From Lepisosteus oculatus (Eukaryota; Chordata; Actinopteri; Semionotiformes; Lepisosteidae): a stretch of DNA of 64,000 nt. Shown one piece after another: positions 15,731 through 50,350 of this stretch; position 1 is the first letter of the stretch; each line of letters opens with the position of its first letter. Where the stretch lies: assembly GCF_040954835.1 (NCBI RefSeq), contig NC_090705.1:10672001-10736000 (forward strand). The letters run 5' to 3'. Under the pieces are notes generated by a model. That model made no database searches and had not been told where the DNA came from. It saw only the letters and a program-made list of their open reading frames with translations. A program made the position numbers and the translations under genes.

Positions 15731-17261
15731 GACTCGAGGGAAGATGTCAGGGAACAGTAAAGTGAATTCCTGACTTTCTTGACTTGTTCATCTAAAAAAG
15801 GAACGTAACATCATGCGGACGTTAAAAACAGGGGGACTGGATATGTTACACCTTTATTGCTCCGGGTGGCAAACAACTTTTATGTAATATGTTAACCTCT
15901 TGGTGGATATAAATTCAGACTGTTTTCACCCGCTTTTTATTGGTAAACCTTTATGTATAACCTGACTATGAAAAGTATATTTAGTGTTATGCACAAATGA
16001 AAGATCAAACACTGTGGTTCAAAGCTAAACATTTCTTACAGTCATCCCTTTGAATACAAAAGCAACGGTATAGAGATAAATACTTAATCGAACTTTAACT
16101 TTACGTTAACCATAGCAATCAGAAACAGTCGTTTATACAGACTCGATATATGACTACAATAAAAAAAACAGTTTCATCGTTACTAGTTCGCGCCAGCAAA
16201 CCTACTAGCTTGGTTGTTTCATACTTGATAAAAGTACATGACGTCCACAAATACAAAATAAGCTTGTCTGAGCATGGCGTTCAATGAGTTTGTGAAATCC
16301 CTCTCCTCTCACTCATTAAATTTAAACAGGCTAGCAGTTTTCCTTCTTAAAAAATTGTACAAAATCAGCCAGAGATGGCTTTTATACATACGAAATGCAA
16401 TCCTCTATAAAACTATAAACAGAGGTTCCCAGGGTCCTTCTGCCTTATTTCTAGGACGATAAATAAACTGAATTAATCCCAAATTCATTGGTAAGTTTTC
16501 ATTATTAACGTATTCGCTGGTTTTACCACGAACACTAAAGATTTATGTGCACAAACTGAAAGAATGAACCTCGCTTCTGTATGTATTTGAGACATGTAAG
16601 GAATGTACATTTATTTCATAAAGTGCAGCTTTCCTTTTGTTCTTATTTGCCCCTCTTAGAGACGCCTGTAACTGTGTAACGCAGATATTCAGAATGCACT
16701 GCAACAGAAGGCTGTTTTGAATTGACAGCTCCCGCGTTTTCCCTGAGCCTCACGTGCTTGTTATGACCTCGGCTTGGGGGCGGGGCCTTTGTTATTAGCC
16801 AATGAAAGCTCCTCGTGTGGCGTTGTTTACTACGCGCCAAAAAGTTACCGGGGCACCCTTTCAAAATAGATCACTACGCAGGATGGAATAAAATTCTTAA
16901 GGTGTTTAGAAAACAAGAACGACAGGACGCAGGGGTGTCATATAGAAATTCCTTATCGTCACCGCCATTTCAGCATAGTGTGGTCAGAAACAGGACGTTA
17001 CTTTCCAAAGTGAAGAGGGTGTACCTACGTGGCCTATTTCTTGCTTCGGAGCAACATACAGGTAGTGATCTGACTTTCTGTGACGTTTGTGGCGCCAGAA
17101 ATCAAGGGCTGGAAAAACAGAAAAAGTGAGAGGTTGTCTGCTAGCGGCAACTGTCCGGCCACTACCGGAAAAGGGACATGAGCGGATTGTTCCTACTCTG
17201 AAACCTCTTCACTTTTCCAACACGTCCGTTGACGGTCTGAGCAGGAGAACGGGGGGCTATA
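15731..17261. promoter_or_regulatory. Divergent ntaq1/atad2 promoter region
   Basis: No coding sequence is seen in the 1.5 kb between the two start codons. The atad2-proximal half has an E-box CACGTG (16751-16756), a GC box GGGGCGGGGCC (16776-16786), a CCAAT box GCCAAT (16798-16803), an E2F-type site TACGCGCCAAAAA (16831-16843) and a second GGCGCC-core site, TGGCGCCAG (17090-17098). The E2F-type sites fit established knowledge that ATAD2 is an E2F-responsive, proliferation-linked gene. The half nearer ntaq1 is AT-rich without clear sites. Confidence 0.55.
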
Positions 17262-39578
<22,317 letters not shown>

Positions 39579-41500
39579 CTTTTCTGACTTTTTTTCCAAA
39601 ATAAATGAAGCAGGTGTCAAAAAGGCATTGCAGTTTCTTATTAAATATTGTACAGAGCTTAAGACTATAAACTATAAAGTGTTTATTTTACTAGAATTTT
39701 AAGTACATTTAGAGATTTCTGGGTGAAGTGTTATTTGGCTTAAAGTTCATTAAATGCTTTAGCAATCCAGTTCTTGTAGTTGTTTTTCTTGTAACGTCTG
39801 ATGCCCACTGAGCAGTACTAAACCTCTTTGTGTTCCACTAAAGACCCCTTTTTTAAGCTGAAGCAAGTGATGCAACAGAGTATCAGCTTCTTTGTTGTCA
39901 TTGTGGAAATAAATACTGCCCTATAGTATAGTTGGTTTATAGGCCTTGGTCTATATAGCAAGGCCTACATTTTTAGTGGCCTGGTTACTGTAATACTGTA
40001 ATATACTAGGCTGTACTTGAGTTTTCTCAGACCTTTGTTCGTGGTTATTGTACTCTGATATTTTTGTGACATTTAGTAGTTTGCAACAGCGCAAAAAACA
40101 GAATGTCAGTCGGCAGTGTACAAAGCTGTAGAAATTTTTTTTTTTAGGGTGCTGGGTAGAAACATCACAAGCCAGATTGCAGAGGTGCTTTGTATATGAA
40201 TGAATGTAACCCCACCTAATCTTCACGAAGCAGTCCTGCTGAGTAATGAATAAATTGTAGCTGCAGGGCTTCAGACCTTCACTGCAGACTCCAGGGCTCA
40301 TCACTTGTCGGGGAAAGTCATGCCTTGCTCAGGGGCAATTCCGTAACCGAAGGACTGCCATTAATAAAACAATGTATCCTACAGCCACTGGGTTCCCAGT
40401 GTCTGCAGAGCCTTAATCACACTTGAAGCGATTTTTAACTACACCACAAACTATAGAACCCATCATTCTACGTCATGGTTATTTTGTCCTTTGGTTTTGC
40501 TTTAAGACGTCGCTCCTGACTAGGCTGTCCTTGCGGTCACAGCCCTGCAGGGGGCTCACGGTGTCGCTATGAAATCATTCCATGCCCTTTCTGTCCCTCT
40601 TCACGGGGTGGTGTGATATTGTACATTTAGGTCTTCGTTTCTATCCACCTGGGATGACTTTCATATGACAAGGGTTTTTTTTTTGTCTTCCAAGTTTCCT
40701 TTACACGTTACACTTGATATGTTTTGTCATTTTAGGTCATCTGTAATATACACCTTAGAGTCCTGCATAGGGTACAGTGGGTATCTAAGCAGGATCTTTG
40801 CATAGTATTTTTTTTTCTCAGTGTGGTATGTAAGCTTTACCAGACAGTGTAGAATTTATGATATTAGAACTATTATTTGCCATTATCTGGAAGACTGGCT
40901 ATCCGCCTTTTAGCGTAATGAAACGTAAAGCTTCTAACAGACGGCAGATGCCGCCCTTTCTGCCGGTATCTACAGGCGCTCCTACGTAGGTGTGAGGTGA
41001 GGGTGTAGGGCGGCCGGGCTGCGTCACCCTCTTTCCTACCCGAAATCGTGAAGCCCCGCCCTGGGTGACCCGAGAGATATGTCTATCACGGGCTGCGCCG
41101 ATAGAGAATATATCAATAGGACAACAATAACGTTATACTAAGTGAAGCAAAAAAAGTTCAAGGGATTATCAACAATAAAAAAATCAATTGCAACATCATT
41201 CTAGCCAGACGTCTGTGTGCATAGATCTAGATAAAAGATCAAACTCAAGGCGTTGTGTGACTCGGGTCAATGAGTAACTCCTGTTTAGGAATGGGGTGAT
41301 GGGTGTTTTGCTGGACACGTTCGCTGGAAATTTGCACCTCTTAAGAGGATTATGTCCTAAGCGAGATAGCTGCAGCATGTGGTCGCAGGAGCATAATTCT
41401 TGCACAGCAAAGTAAAGAAACCCCGCTTTCAAGAGACTCGGCAAAATAAACATTACAATTGCTGCCTGGACTTGCATGTGTTGTGTCGTTGATAAACTTC
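39579..41500. other. atad2 3' UTR and intergenic sequence
   Basis: AATAAA at 39600-39605 is the first polyadenylation signal for atad2. No gene is recognised downstream. Short open frames here lack homology or splice context. Confidence 0.5.
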
Positions 41501-41559
41501 AATCTCCCGCTGGTCTTCATACACCCGTTTACCTGCCGGGCTGCCACAAGGTGAGGGGC

Positions 41560-42060
41560 GTTTCCAGCCTTTGGGGGCCGGGCAGTCTCTAAGGTGTCGT
41601 CCACTCACAAAGGACACTGGGAGAGGCCACGCCCACGTCCCCGCCCCCCCGCCTGAGCAGCGCGACTCGCTGCAGGAAATCGGGTAGGCAAAAAAAACGA
41701 AGTCGGGGTAAGTCGCTTTGCGATGACGCGGAACGTATTTCATCGATGGTGACGCCCGGGTGATTAAAAAAAATACCCTTCTGAATTGACACATACTGTA
41801 ACGGTCTTTATCAAATATCATGCCGATCGCCGTGGTTTCACTGACGTGTCTGTTCTGATCGACGCCTGAAAGGACGCGAAGCGCCGCTGAAAGCGCCGGA
41901 GAGCGCTGCGCAGCTGGAAAAGCGCCCTGTAACTGTATTTTTGTTGTGCATCTCTGGCCGCATCAAGCGGCAGCACTTCATCTCGCCTGCCTCCGCTGTT
42001 CCAGCCCAGCAACAACTGCACTAGTGTACCAGCGCACGTAACTCTTCATACTGGTAGGTA
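41560..42060 (+). promoter_or_regulatory. CpG-rich region, probable zhx1 promoter and 5' UTR exon
   Basis: The region is rich in CG dinucleotides and contains GC boxes (for example CCCCGCCCCCCCGCC near 41639-41652) in otherwise AT-rich surroundings, 2.6-3.1 kb before the zhx1 start. Possible non-coding-exon donors include GGGTAGGC near 41683 and ACTGGTAGGTA near 42050. ZHX family genes are known to have 5' UTR exons before a single coding exon. The placement is inferred from composition. Confidence 0.45.
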
Positions 42061-43529
42061 TCCAAGTCATGTACGGGTGTTGCATACGTCGGCCTTGCGG
42101 GCGGTGAATCACTGTTGTCACACACACGTCCCAGTTGGTACAGGATGGTTTTTTGGGGGTGGGTGAGGAAGGAGGGGAGCCCTTTCACCAGCCAGTACAG
42201 TGTGCTGGAGACGGAAGAGAACAGACAGTGGCCATGGATCACGGGCTTTCTTCAGTGGTCTTTATATGCATCATAAGAAGTTAAAGAGCGTAATTCTGTT
42301 TCTAGATAAATATGAATCGCCGTTGCATCTAAGCGTATTGCTTACATGTGGAGATTTACATAGACCATATTAGTTTATTCTGCATTGGCTTAGTCAACCT
42401 ACCGTCGCCTCTTGTATCGCTTGTGAACAGTTTTGACGGTGGACGTATTGCCTTGCTTTATATCTATGTTTTTGTTTTTTTGTAATGTAAAGGCGACATC
42501 CCTTCTGGCATGAAGTATTCCGAACTTTGAACTTACGTCCTATATATAAAGATCAAGCGAATAATTGGGCTGGCTTCGTACATTTCCCTAAAAACACACA
42601 CCTAGGGTGTACATACTTAAACGTATGAGTACCTGGTTATTTAGTGTAAAAATGTAATGGAGATGCAAGAAAACAGGAATGCTTTTGTGCATTTTTTGCT
42701 TAAAACGCTGGAAGTATAGCTTCTAGCGTAATAGTTTCGAAAGCTTAGTATTACACAGACTTATTCCGTTAATATCGCTTGAGACGTTCATTTATATTGA
42801 AAGTATGTGCGAGGCAGCCTGAGCTAACCCCATTTCCTTTTCTTATTCTTTTTTATGTGTTACAGTAAGAGTAATCGTGCATGCCAGTGATGTGCGCCTG
42901 CGCGGTTTTGTCTTTCGCGAATACCTTTGTTTATTACGATGAGTGCCCTGTGATTTTCCGTCCTTGTAGTCTCTTACGAAACAGTAAGGTGTATTATTAT
43001 ATAGCCCGACGTAAACTCGACGGGTTGTGCTGTTGTAATTGCTTGATCCGGAACGCATCTCACAACCTGTCGCCTTAGCTTGGCCGAGAATCCAAAATAA
43101 ATGTGAAGTGTTTCTCGGTACTCAGGAAGTGGTGTTAGTGAAGGCAGTCTGGTGCTACGTAGTGTATGTGACCCAGGATATTCTTGGAGCTTATTTGAAA
43201 GGGCAACTGAGGAAAAAAAAAAAACATTCTGAGAGGACATTTTCAAAAAATAGCTTTTGTCGTATCTCCTAGATGACCGCTTGTTGAAAATCTCATGATT
43301 GCAACCTCTCTGCTAACAGCATTACAGTAATTTAATTACACTAATCAGGCACTGCAGCGTCAACAGAAGTGTTTTTCCGTTTCCTCAGTAAATCTGTTTT
43401 TACTAAGATTTAAGAAAAACATATATAACATTCCTTCCAGCAGATTCTAAGTAGTTCACATCACGTCAATAATAACAACAATAACTGATTTTATACAAGT
43501 AGCATTAACAAAGGGCTACCAAGATATAA

Positions 43530-43811
43530 GAGAGAGAGATCACTTTATTGGCCACATACAATTTCTTGCATCAGGAATTCGTCTTTTCACATAACCCAGC
43601 TTGCTCTCCATGAGACACAGACACACAGACAGAGAGAAGCTTGGGGTCAGAGCACAGGGTCAGCCATTGTACGGCGCCCCTGGAGCAGCTGGGTTTAAGG
43701 GCCTTGCTCAGGGGCCCATCAGAGTAGGATTCCTCTGCCAGCCATGGGATTTGAACCGGCAACCTTCCAGCCACAGGCGCAGATCCTTAGCCACAGTGCC
43801 ACTGCTCCACC
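43530..43811 (-). mobile_element. tRNA-derived SINE, minus orientation
   Basis: On the minus strand the head (about 43811 downward) reads like a tRNA gene: TGGCTAAGGATCTGCGCC for box A and GGTTCAAATCC for box B, spaced as in tRNAs. The body follows with GGCCCTTAAACCCAGCTGC and CCAATAAAGTGATCTCTCTC near the distal end. The extended plus strand phrase GGGGCCCATCAGAGTAGGAT is common in fish genomes. It abuts the 5S SINE copy that begins at about 43812. Confidence 0.75.
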
Positions 43812-44345
43812 AAGCTATATCACACAGCAACTCACAACTGTTATCTCCCTGGTTAGTACCTGGATGGGATAAAAACTAAGTAAAAACTAAGGTGGCTGCT
43901 GGCAGAGGTGTTAGTGGGGCCAGCAGGGGGCGCTCACCCTGCAGTCTGTGTGGGTCCTAATGCCCCAGTATAGTGACGGAGACACTATACTCTTAAAAAG
44001 GCGCCGTCCTTTGGATGAGACTTTAATCCAAGGTCTTGACTCTCCGTGGTCATTAAAAATCCCAGGGTGTTTTTCAAAAAGTGTAGGGGTGATACCGCTG
44101 CGTCCTGGCCAAATTTCCCATTGGCCTTTTCCAATCATGGCCTCCTAATAATCCCCATCTATGAATTGGCTTCATCACTCTGCTCTCCTCCCCACTGAGA
44201 GCTGGTGTGTGGTGAGTATTCTGGTGCACTATGGCTGTCATCGCATCATCCAGGTGGTGCTGCACACTTGTGGAGGGGAGCCCCCATTAGCCTTAAAGTG
44301 CTTTGATTTGAGGGTCCAAAAAACCACTATATAAGTATTAGGATA
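43812..44345 (+). mobile_element. 5S rRNA-headed SINE, copy with internally damaged head
   Basis: The copy shares the body of the 18580-19118 copy (GTTAGTGGGGCCAGCAGGGG, CCTAATGCCCCAGTATAGTG, GTCCTGGCCAAATTTCCCAT) and ends GCTATATA-like in CACTATATAAGTATTAGG. In the head, box C (CCTGGTTAGTACCTGGATGG) is kept but the box A part is missing or replaced. It lies between the CpG-rich region and the zhx1 coding exon. Confidence 0.85.
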
Positions 44346-44545
44346 ATTGATTATTTATATTATGATAAATCTAAATGTTAACCTGTTTATTCACCCACTT
44401 CTACAATAAGGTTTTCGTATCAGCCTGCCTGTTGCATTCAGTTTCACAAACACAGTCATATTAAATCCAAAACAATGCAAATTCAAAAGTCCATCTGACT
44501 TTGAAAGATGCTTTTGAAGTTTCAGAATTATATGCGTTTTTTTTT

Positions 44546-44694
44546 CTTTTCCTGTTTCAGGGACGCAAAAATCTTGGCAATGAAATGAGGTTTGTAAATC
44601 TACAATGAGCTGCCCCTGAGAAACAAAAGAGGGCCGGGCTGACAACTCGTCATTTGATGAACGCTGCCTTTTCGGGAGGGGGGACGGTCACACA
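44546..44694 (+). other. zhx1 5' UTR exon boundary
   Basis: A strong polypyrimidine tract (TTTTTTTTTCTTTTCCTG) and TTTCAG ending near 44560 precede GGACGC, giving a likely acceptor about 135 bases before the zhx1 start codon. This fits an upstream non-coding exon spliced to one coding exon. Confidence 0.5.
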
Positions 44695-47415
44695 ATGGCG
44701 AGCAAACGGAAGTCCACTACCCCTTGCATGGTCCTTCCCACAGAAGCAGGGGAGCAGGACCCGGATATGGAGATGATAACGGAGCTGGAAGAAGGCACCG
44801 ACGCCCCAGTGGAAACACCCTCAGAAAGCGCTGCGGTCCCAGCTGAAAACGCCTCGAGCGAGGAAGACATGCAGGATGTGGACCGCTACATCGAAACCAT
44901 GGATTCTAAAAAGGTGGAAGGTGGATACGAGTGCAAATACTGCAGCTTCCAGACCACGGAACTGAACATGTTCACCTTCCACGTGGATTCGGAGCACCCC
45001 AACGTAGTGTTGAACTCCTCCTACGTTTGTGTGGAGTGCAACTTTCTAACCAAGAGGTATGATGCACTTTCAGAACACAACTTGCGCTACCATCCCGGGG
45101 AGGACAATTTTACCCGCACCATGGTGAAGCGCAATAACCAGACCATCTTTGAGCAGACCGTCAACGACCTGACCTTCGACGGCAGCTTTGTGCAGCAGGA
45201 GAACGAGGAAGGGGGCGAGGACACCACGGCCACTGGGATCCCGCTCAGCAAAACCCCCATCATGAAGATGAAAAACAAGGCGGAGCCCAAAAGGATCGCC
45301 GTGCCCCACAAGGCCGCTGAGGAGAATGAAGTGAAGGATGAGAGCGAAGGTGAACAGGAGCCCAAGGAGACGGCCCCTGTCGGGACGCCGGCTCCCGTGG
45401 AGGTGGTGGCTCCGGTCCCGATGGAACCGGTAAAGCCAAGTGTGGTCGTCAGCAACAGTTCCGCGCAGCAGGATCCAAAGAAGACAATAATCAATTCTGC
45501 CACCGTTCTCCCAGCTGGGCTCGCTCAAGTCCTGTCGGCCCTCCAGGCCCAACAGAATTCCCAAACCCAGCTCCTGATACCCGTCAGCAGCATCCCAACT
45601 TACAACGGGGCCATGGATAACAATGCCCTTCTTGTGAGCACCTACAACAAGTTCCCTTACCCCTCGGTGTCGGAGATCATGGGGCTGTCAGCGCAGACAA
45701 AGTACACAGAGGAGCAGATTAAGATCTGGTTCTCTGCCCAGCGCCTCAAACACGGTGTGAGCTGGACGCCAGAGGAGGTGGAAGAAGCCAGGAGAAAGCA
45801 GTTCAATGGCACCGTGCACACCGTGCCACAGACAATCACAGTCATTCCTGCCCATCTCTCGGCGGCAGCCAACGGCCTTCAGCCCATTCTACAGACCTGC
45901 CAGATAGTTGGCCAGCCGGGCCTTGTGCTGACACAAGTTGGTGGCACCAATCCCTTACCGGTAACCACTCCCATCACATTGGCAGTAGCTGGTGTGCCCA
46001 ATCAAACACATCTGCCAAAACCTGCTATGCAGACAACCCCGACTGTAGTGGAAACAAAGAGGGCCACCACCGTTCAGCCTCCTCCTCTGACCCCTCAGGA
46101 GAACTCTGCTCTGAGCGCTGATAATTTTGGAATGCGACCTAAAAAGTCTAAAGAGCAGCTTGCAGAGCTGAAGGCCAGCTACCTGAAGAATCACTTTGCC
46201 AGTGATGCAGAGATAGCCAGGCTGATGAAACTGACCAATCTCACAAAGGGCGAGATTAAGAAGTGGTTTAGTGATACGCGCTACAACCAGCGCAACTCAA
46301 AGAACAATCATGTTATTGTTTTCAATGAAAACAACAATGTCAACAACAATGCCACCATAGTGATTGATTCGAGCGATGAAACTACAGAGTCTCCTACGTC
46401 TGGCCCTGTCAAAGAGTCACGGAAACAGACCTGGAACCCATTCCCAGACTTCACACTCCAGAAGTTCAAAGAGAAGACCCCCGAACAGCTGCTGATACTG
46501 GAGGAGAGTTATCAGAAGAACTCCACACCTACAGACGAAGAACTCAGCCGACTCAGGTCTGAAACCAAGCTGACCCGTCGGGAGATTGATGCCTGGTTCA
46601 CGGAAAAGAGGAAGGCGCCGGAATCGACTGATTCCAAGCCAGAACGCAAGGAGAGCGACCCTGTGAAATCAGTCGCCGTCAAGCAGGCATCACAAACTCC
46701 CCCCAGCGGCAGGAGCAGGTCGGGCAGAGAAAAGATCGGGAAAAAGACCCCGGAGCAGCTCCACGTCTTGAAAAGTGCCTTTGTGCGCACGCAGTGGCCG
46801 TCGTCGGAGGAGTATGATAAGCTCGCAGAAGAGAGCCGCCTTCCTAGGTCCTACATTGTCAACTGGTTTGGAGACACAAGATATGCCTGGAAAAACGGCA
46901 ACTTGAAATGGTACTTTTATTACCAGAGTGGCAACATCAGTGCTATAAATGGAAGTGGATACAGGAAGAGAGGAAGAGGTAGAGCCCGAAATAGAGGGCG
47001 AGGTAGGCCTAGAGGGAGACCCAGGGCGGGCAAGAGGTCATCTAGCTGGGGTAGGTCACCACCAGTGATGAAGTTTAAGACTGGAAAAGAAATTCTTAAA
47101 GAGTATTACCTAAAACACAAGTTCCTCAATGAGCAGGACCTCGACGAGCTGGTGGCGAAATCCAACATGGGCTACGAGCAGGTCCGGGACTGGTTCGCCG
47201 AGGTGCACAGGCGGGAGGACACGGGTGCGGACCCGTTTGACGATGGGGTGGAGAACGAGGAGCCGGAAGAGGAGGAATCGCAAGGTGAAAGCGAGGCGGG
47301 AGCGGGGGGCCTCGAAGACGTTGCTGGCGATGAGGAAGACGACGAAACGGACGACAGCGAGACCTGGGAGCCTCCTCGAAGTGTCCGGCGCACTCTCTCT
47401 GGCTCCGAGGATTAG
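44695..47415 (+). CDS. zhx1: Zinc fingers and homeoboxes protein 1
   Basis: A nuclear transcriptional repressor that dimerises with ZHX family members and NF-YA. The whole protein, 906 aa (human 873), is in one exon. Two C2H2 fingers occupy about 78-101 (YECKYCSF...H) and 110-133 (YVCVECNF...H). Five homeodomains follow: about 305-360 (IKIWFSAQR), 480-535 (IKKWFSDTR), 590-642 (IDAWFTEKR), 682-740 (IVNWFGDTR) and 794-842 (VRDWFAEVH), each recognisable by the WF helix 3 core. Between the last two is an Arg/Gly-rich basic stretch (758-781) with AT-hook-like [10 protein letters not shown], also present in human ZHX1. The acidic C terminus ends [20 protein letters not shown]. The start [12 protein letters not shown] is the family N terminus. 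Gene order next to atad2 and c8orf76 matches human. Confidence 0.98.
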   Translation: MASKRKSTTPCMVLPTEAGEQDPDMEMITELEEGTDAPVETPSESAAVPAENASSEEDMQDVDRYIETMDSKKVEGGYECKYCSFQTTELNMFTFHVDSEHPNVVLNSSYVCVECNFLTKRYDALSEHNLRYHPGEDNFTRTMVKRNNQTIFEQTVNDLTFDGSFVQQENEEGGEDTTATGIPLSKTPIMKMKNKAEPKRIAVPHKAAEENEVKDESEGEQEPKETAPVGTPAPVEVVAPVPMEPVKPSVVVSNSSAQQDPKKTIINSATVLPAGLAQVLSALQAQQNSQTQLLIPVSSIPTYNGAMDNNALLVSTYNKFPYPSVSEIMGLSAQTKYTEEQIKIWFSAQRLKHGVSWTPEEVEEARRKQFNGTVHTVPQTITVIPAHLSAAANGLQPILQTCQIVGQPGLVLTQVGGTNPLPVTTPITLAVAGVPNQTHLPKPAMQTTPTVVETKRATTVQPPPLTPQENSALSADNFGMRPKKSKEQLAELKASYLKNHFASDAEIARLMKLTNLTKGEIKKWFSDTRYNQRNSKNNHVIVFNENNNVNNNATIVIDSSDETTESPTSGPVKESRKQTWNPFPDFTLQKFKEKTPEQLLILEESYQKNSTPTDEELSRLRSETKLTRREIDAWFTEKRKAPESTDSKPERKESDPVKSVAVKQASQTPPSGRSRSGREKIGKKTPEQLHVLKSAFVRTQWPSSEEYDKLAEESRLPRSYIVNWFGDTRYAWKNGNLKWYFYYQSGNISAINGSGYRKRGRGRARNRGRGRPRGRPRAGKRSSSWGRSPPVMKFKTGKEILKEYYLKHKFLNEQDLDELVAKSNMGYEQVRDWFAEVHRREDTGADPFDDGVENEEPEEEESQGESEAGAGGLEDVAGDEEDDETDDSETWEPPRSVRRTLSGSED

Positions 47416-50240
47416 CGCCAATCCAGGTGAGCGTCGAGGTGAGTTGCCTGGAGGGGGAGAGCTGCCAGTTTTCCTACTGGCAAATACCTAAGGCCTGTGC
47501 GTCAGAAATGTATGAGAAACATCAGGATTCTATCAGCACCATACCCAGTTTTGAGTTTAATTATGAATTTTATTAGAATTAACATAAACAAATCATGATA
47601 CGGTGCTGAGAGGTATTTGTACATCCCATCATCTGTTTAAGCTACAGCATTTGTATAATTTCAGTGGAAATTGCTGTATGAAAGATATCCTTAAGTTCAT
47701 TTTTAGGTACTTTAAAGATGGATGACAAAAAACTTTGCTCCGTCTCATAAGAAACTGAAAATTCCACAAATTTAGGAGATCTAGGAGAAAGAATAATCAC
47801 TCATAACACCCACTTAAGAACAAAGTTTTCTTTTTATTGAAACAGTCACATTTCAAGGCAACACATCTTTAATATCATTAGTATAGAGTTATAATGTTGT
47901 TCTTTACCTGGTGTGTTTTGAATTCCAGCAAATTGACACAGAGACTCCAGTGCACTTTGTTCAGCAAAGTCATTTGAGAAATTATTATGAAGAATAGAGA
48001 GCTATGGGGAATGCTTATATCACACTTATCTTAAAAAATTCAACAAATACATATAGAAATAATTAGGAAATATTACGCTATTATTTTGTCAGTATTTTAT
48101 GCAAATATTCTCTAATATCCAAATGCATTGAACGTGCTGTACTTGTAATTGACTAAGATATTATTTAGACTGCTGTGTAAAACAAAAAAAGATGCAGTTT
48201 GTGACATTTAAACCAATTCTATAGCTGTAACAATAAAACATTTAACTCCAAAATAAGTATTTTTTAATTCATAATTTAATTTCCTGTTAATTCACTAGCT
48301 TTTTTTAAGTGTTATTTGTTTTTAAATGACTGTTATTATGAAAACAATCATTCAGAATAATTGCAAATGTACTTGCAAAAAGACTACATACATGTTTTAA
48401 TCCCCTAGCGATTAAAATCTATTTTATTGAAAGACAGAATCCACTCAAAATTATTTATAGTACTGGGACATAAAATATTGTACGCAAGTACACTTCTCCT
48501 TAAAGTAAATTATTTTTCTGAAATGAACTTATTCTGATCACGTTTTTCATTTTATTTTTACAGAATTGCCCTTTTATTTATACTGAAGAAAGCAATGGAA
48601 GCTGATAATTTGTATGTGGAATAGGCTGAGCAAAGCTCAGAGCAGAGTTCGAGGGTGACGTGAAGGTAGCACATCAGTGTCCTCTTCGTATCCACTGGAG
48701 GGTCTATGGTGCCAAAGTTACACGCGCAGGCATTCCTGTCTTGTTTACAGAGTGTTTAATTAGTGAATCTGTCCAAAATGGAGCTTAATTACATCTGTAC
48801 CCTTGGTACCCAATGGTATTGGGTATTAAAAGTCTCTGTGCACATACTTCATTGGGTACAGTGACCACTATTTTATCTTTTGTCTTAGATTAAAACTATG
48901 GTGGTGAAGTATGATTTGCCACCTTAAATCTGGTTGTCTAATAGCATTGAGAGACCAAAAGTTTTATAAGAAGATTTTTTTTTAAATGCATTTAACTCCA
49001 GAGTTCCCTGTTACAGTATGTGTACAGACCATATTTGCACCTCCTTGTCTTTGTTCAAATGATACAATGGAAGGAGATATTTAAATTACTCTTTTAAGAG
49101 GTTCGTGTACTACAGATTTAGAAAGGTATGACTGGCTTGTGTTTTGTGTCATATTTTTCACACAAAATCCTTCTCATGTTACCCCCATTCAGTTTCTCTC
49201 CCCTTATAATGACAGAATTAAATGAGAAAACAGCAGGCAGTTTTCATAGCTGCCAATTAAGTCACTACCCAATTTTAACAATGTACTGTAGGTGAACTGC
49301 ACAGAAACTAAGGAGTTCATCGATCAAACAGTTCTTGCCCAAGGGTTGTTGGAGGTACAGGATATGCATATATAAGAGGATAAATTAGGGGTCAGGCAGC
49401 CATCCTGATTAATGTAGGAACCCTAGACATACTGTATTTATCATGTTGATAGAGGAATTATACTTGTGAAGTTTGCAGGTCAAACTACACCACAGGACAC
49501 AGTGTCCATGTCCTGTTTGGTTGTCAAAGTCATTGTAGCGACTTTTCGGGTGCAAACCTAAATAAAAAGCTTTTGTTCTGGATGAAATCTGCCAGGGTTC
49601 AATTCAGCTGGTGCCATGGTTCTTAAGAACGTGATTTTGAAAAGTTTTCAGATTTGCAGGGTTCAGCTCCCATCTTGGTTGGCGTAGTTATTGTGTTGAT
49701 AAGGCTTTACAGTTGTAACAGAACATGGGGATAGGGGATACCTGTATACCTGCCTAGTGTGAAGCTGCTTGATCTCTGAACAACAGATTGAAAAGCAGGA
49801 AGAGCAAAATCCTTAGAAGTAATTTTGTGGTTAACTAATCCTTAAAAATAATTGATGCTTTATAAATGTATTTATTACTCAGTTAAATTAACCCCACTTT
49901 TCAGGAAGTAGAAGCATTATGTATTCCACTTGTACCTTGAATATTAGAAAGATTCTTTCATTCTTTTCTAAAAACTAGAAAGCACATATTCTGACCACCG
50001 TCATGATCTTCTCAATGATCACTGTTAAGAATCCACAGTTGTTAGAAAAATGACAGCTGGAGTGATATATTATAGAACAGATGTTTTAGGTAAATTCATT
50101 ATCGTGTCTGACATTTGTCATCAGGGGGCTTGATCAGAGTGGAAAATCGCAGTTGTACATTTTCGACGTGTTTTGCGTCAGGTTGCAGATGCAGTCTTGT
50201 GGATTCTGTCTTGATCCTCTTGTAGACAGGCATAGAGGTT
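47416..50240 (+). other. Probable zhx1 3' UTR, first part
   Basis: No coding exon is seen. It is AT-rich. Immediately after the stop are two donor-like words, CCAG|GTGAGCG (47427) and CGAG|GTGAGT (about 47438). AATAAA occurs at 49561-49566 and near 48233. A long 3' UTR is usual for ZHX1. Confidence 0.5.
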
Positions 50241-50245
50241 TGAGT

Positions 50246-50350
50246 AAAGAGCAACACATATAGGTTTATTCCATGCTGAGAGGTAAAGAAAAGAGACACC
50301 TGAAGAAGGCTTCACAGCAGAAACGCTGTGTTTCTTTTCTTTACCCTTCT
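50246..50350. repeat. Small palindromic repeat related to the 62269-62672 hairpin
   Basis: The segment shares ATAGGTTTATTCCATGCTGA and CACCTGAAGAAGGCTTCACA with the large inverted repeat near 62.3-62.7 kb. Its own arms GGTAAAGAAAAGA and TCTTTTCTTTACC are complementary. It is probably a degraded or shorter member of the same repeat family. Confidence 0.7.

Noticed and set aside
41453-42021. Minus-strand frames in the CpG-rich region
   Set aside because: Open because of high G+C and few stops; no homology or splice context. The region is better explained as the zhx1 promoter.
43601-43879. Open frame of 92 codons, plus strand
   Set aside because: It lies over the tRNA-type SINE and the start of the 5S SINE; repeat-derived.
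45070-45564. Minus-strand frame of 164 codons within zhx1
   Set aside because: A shadow of the intact 906-codon zhx1 exon on the other strand.
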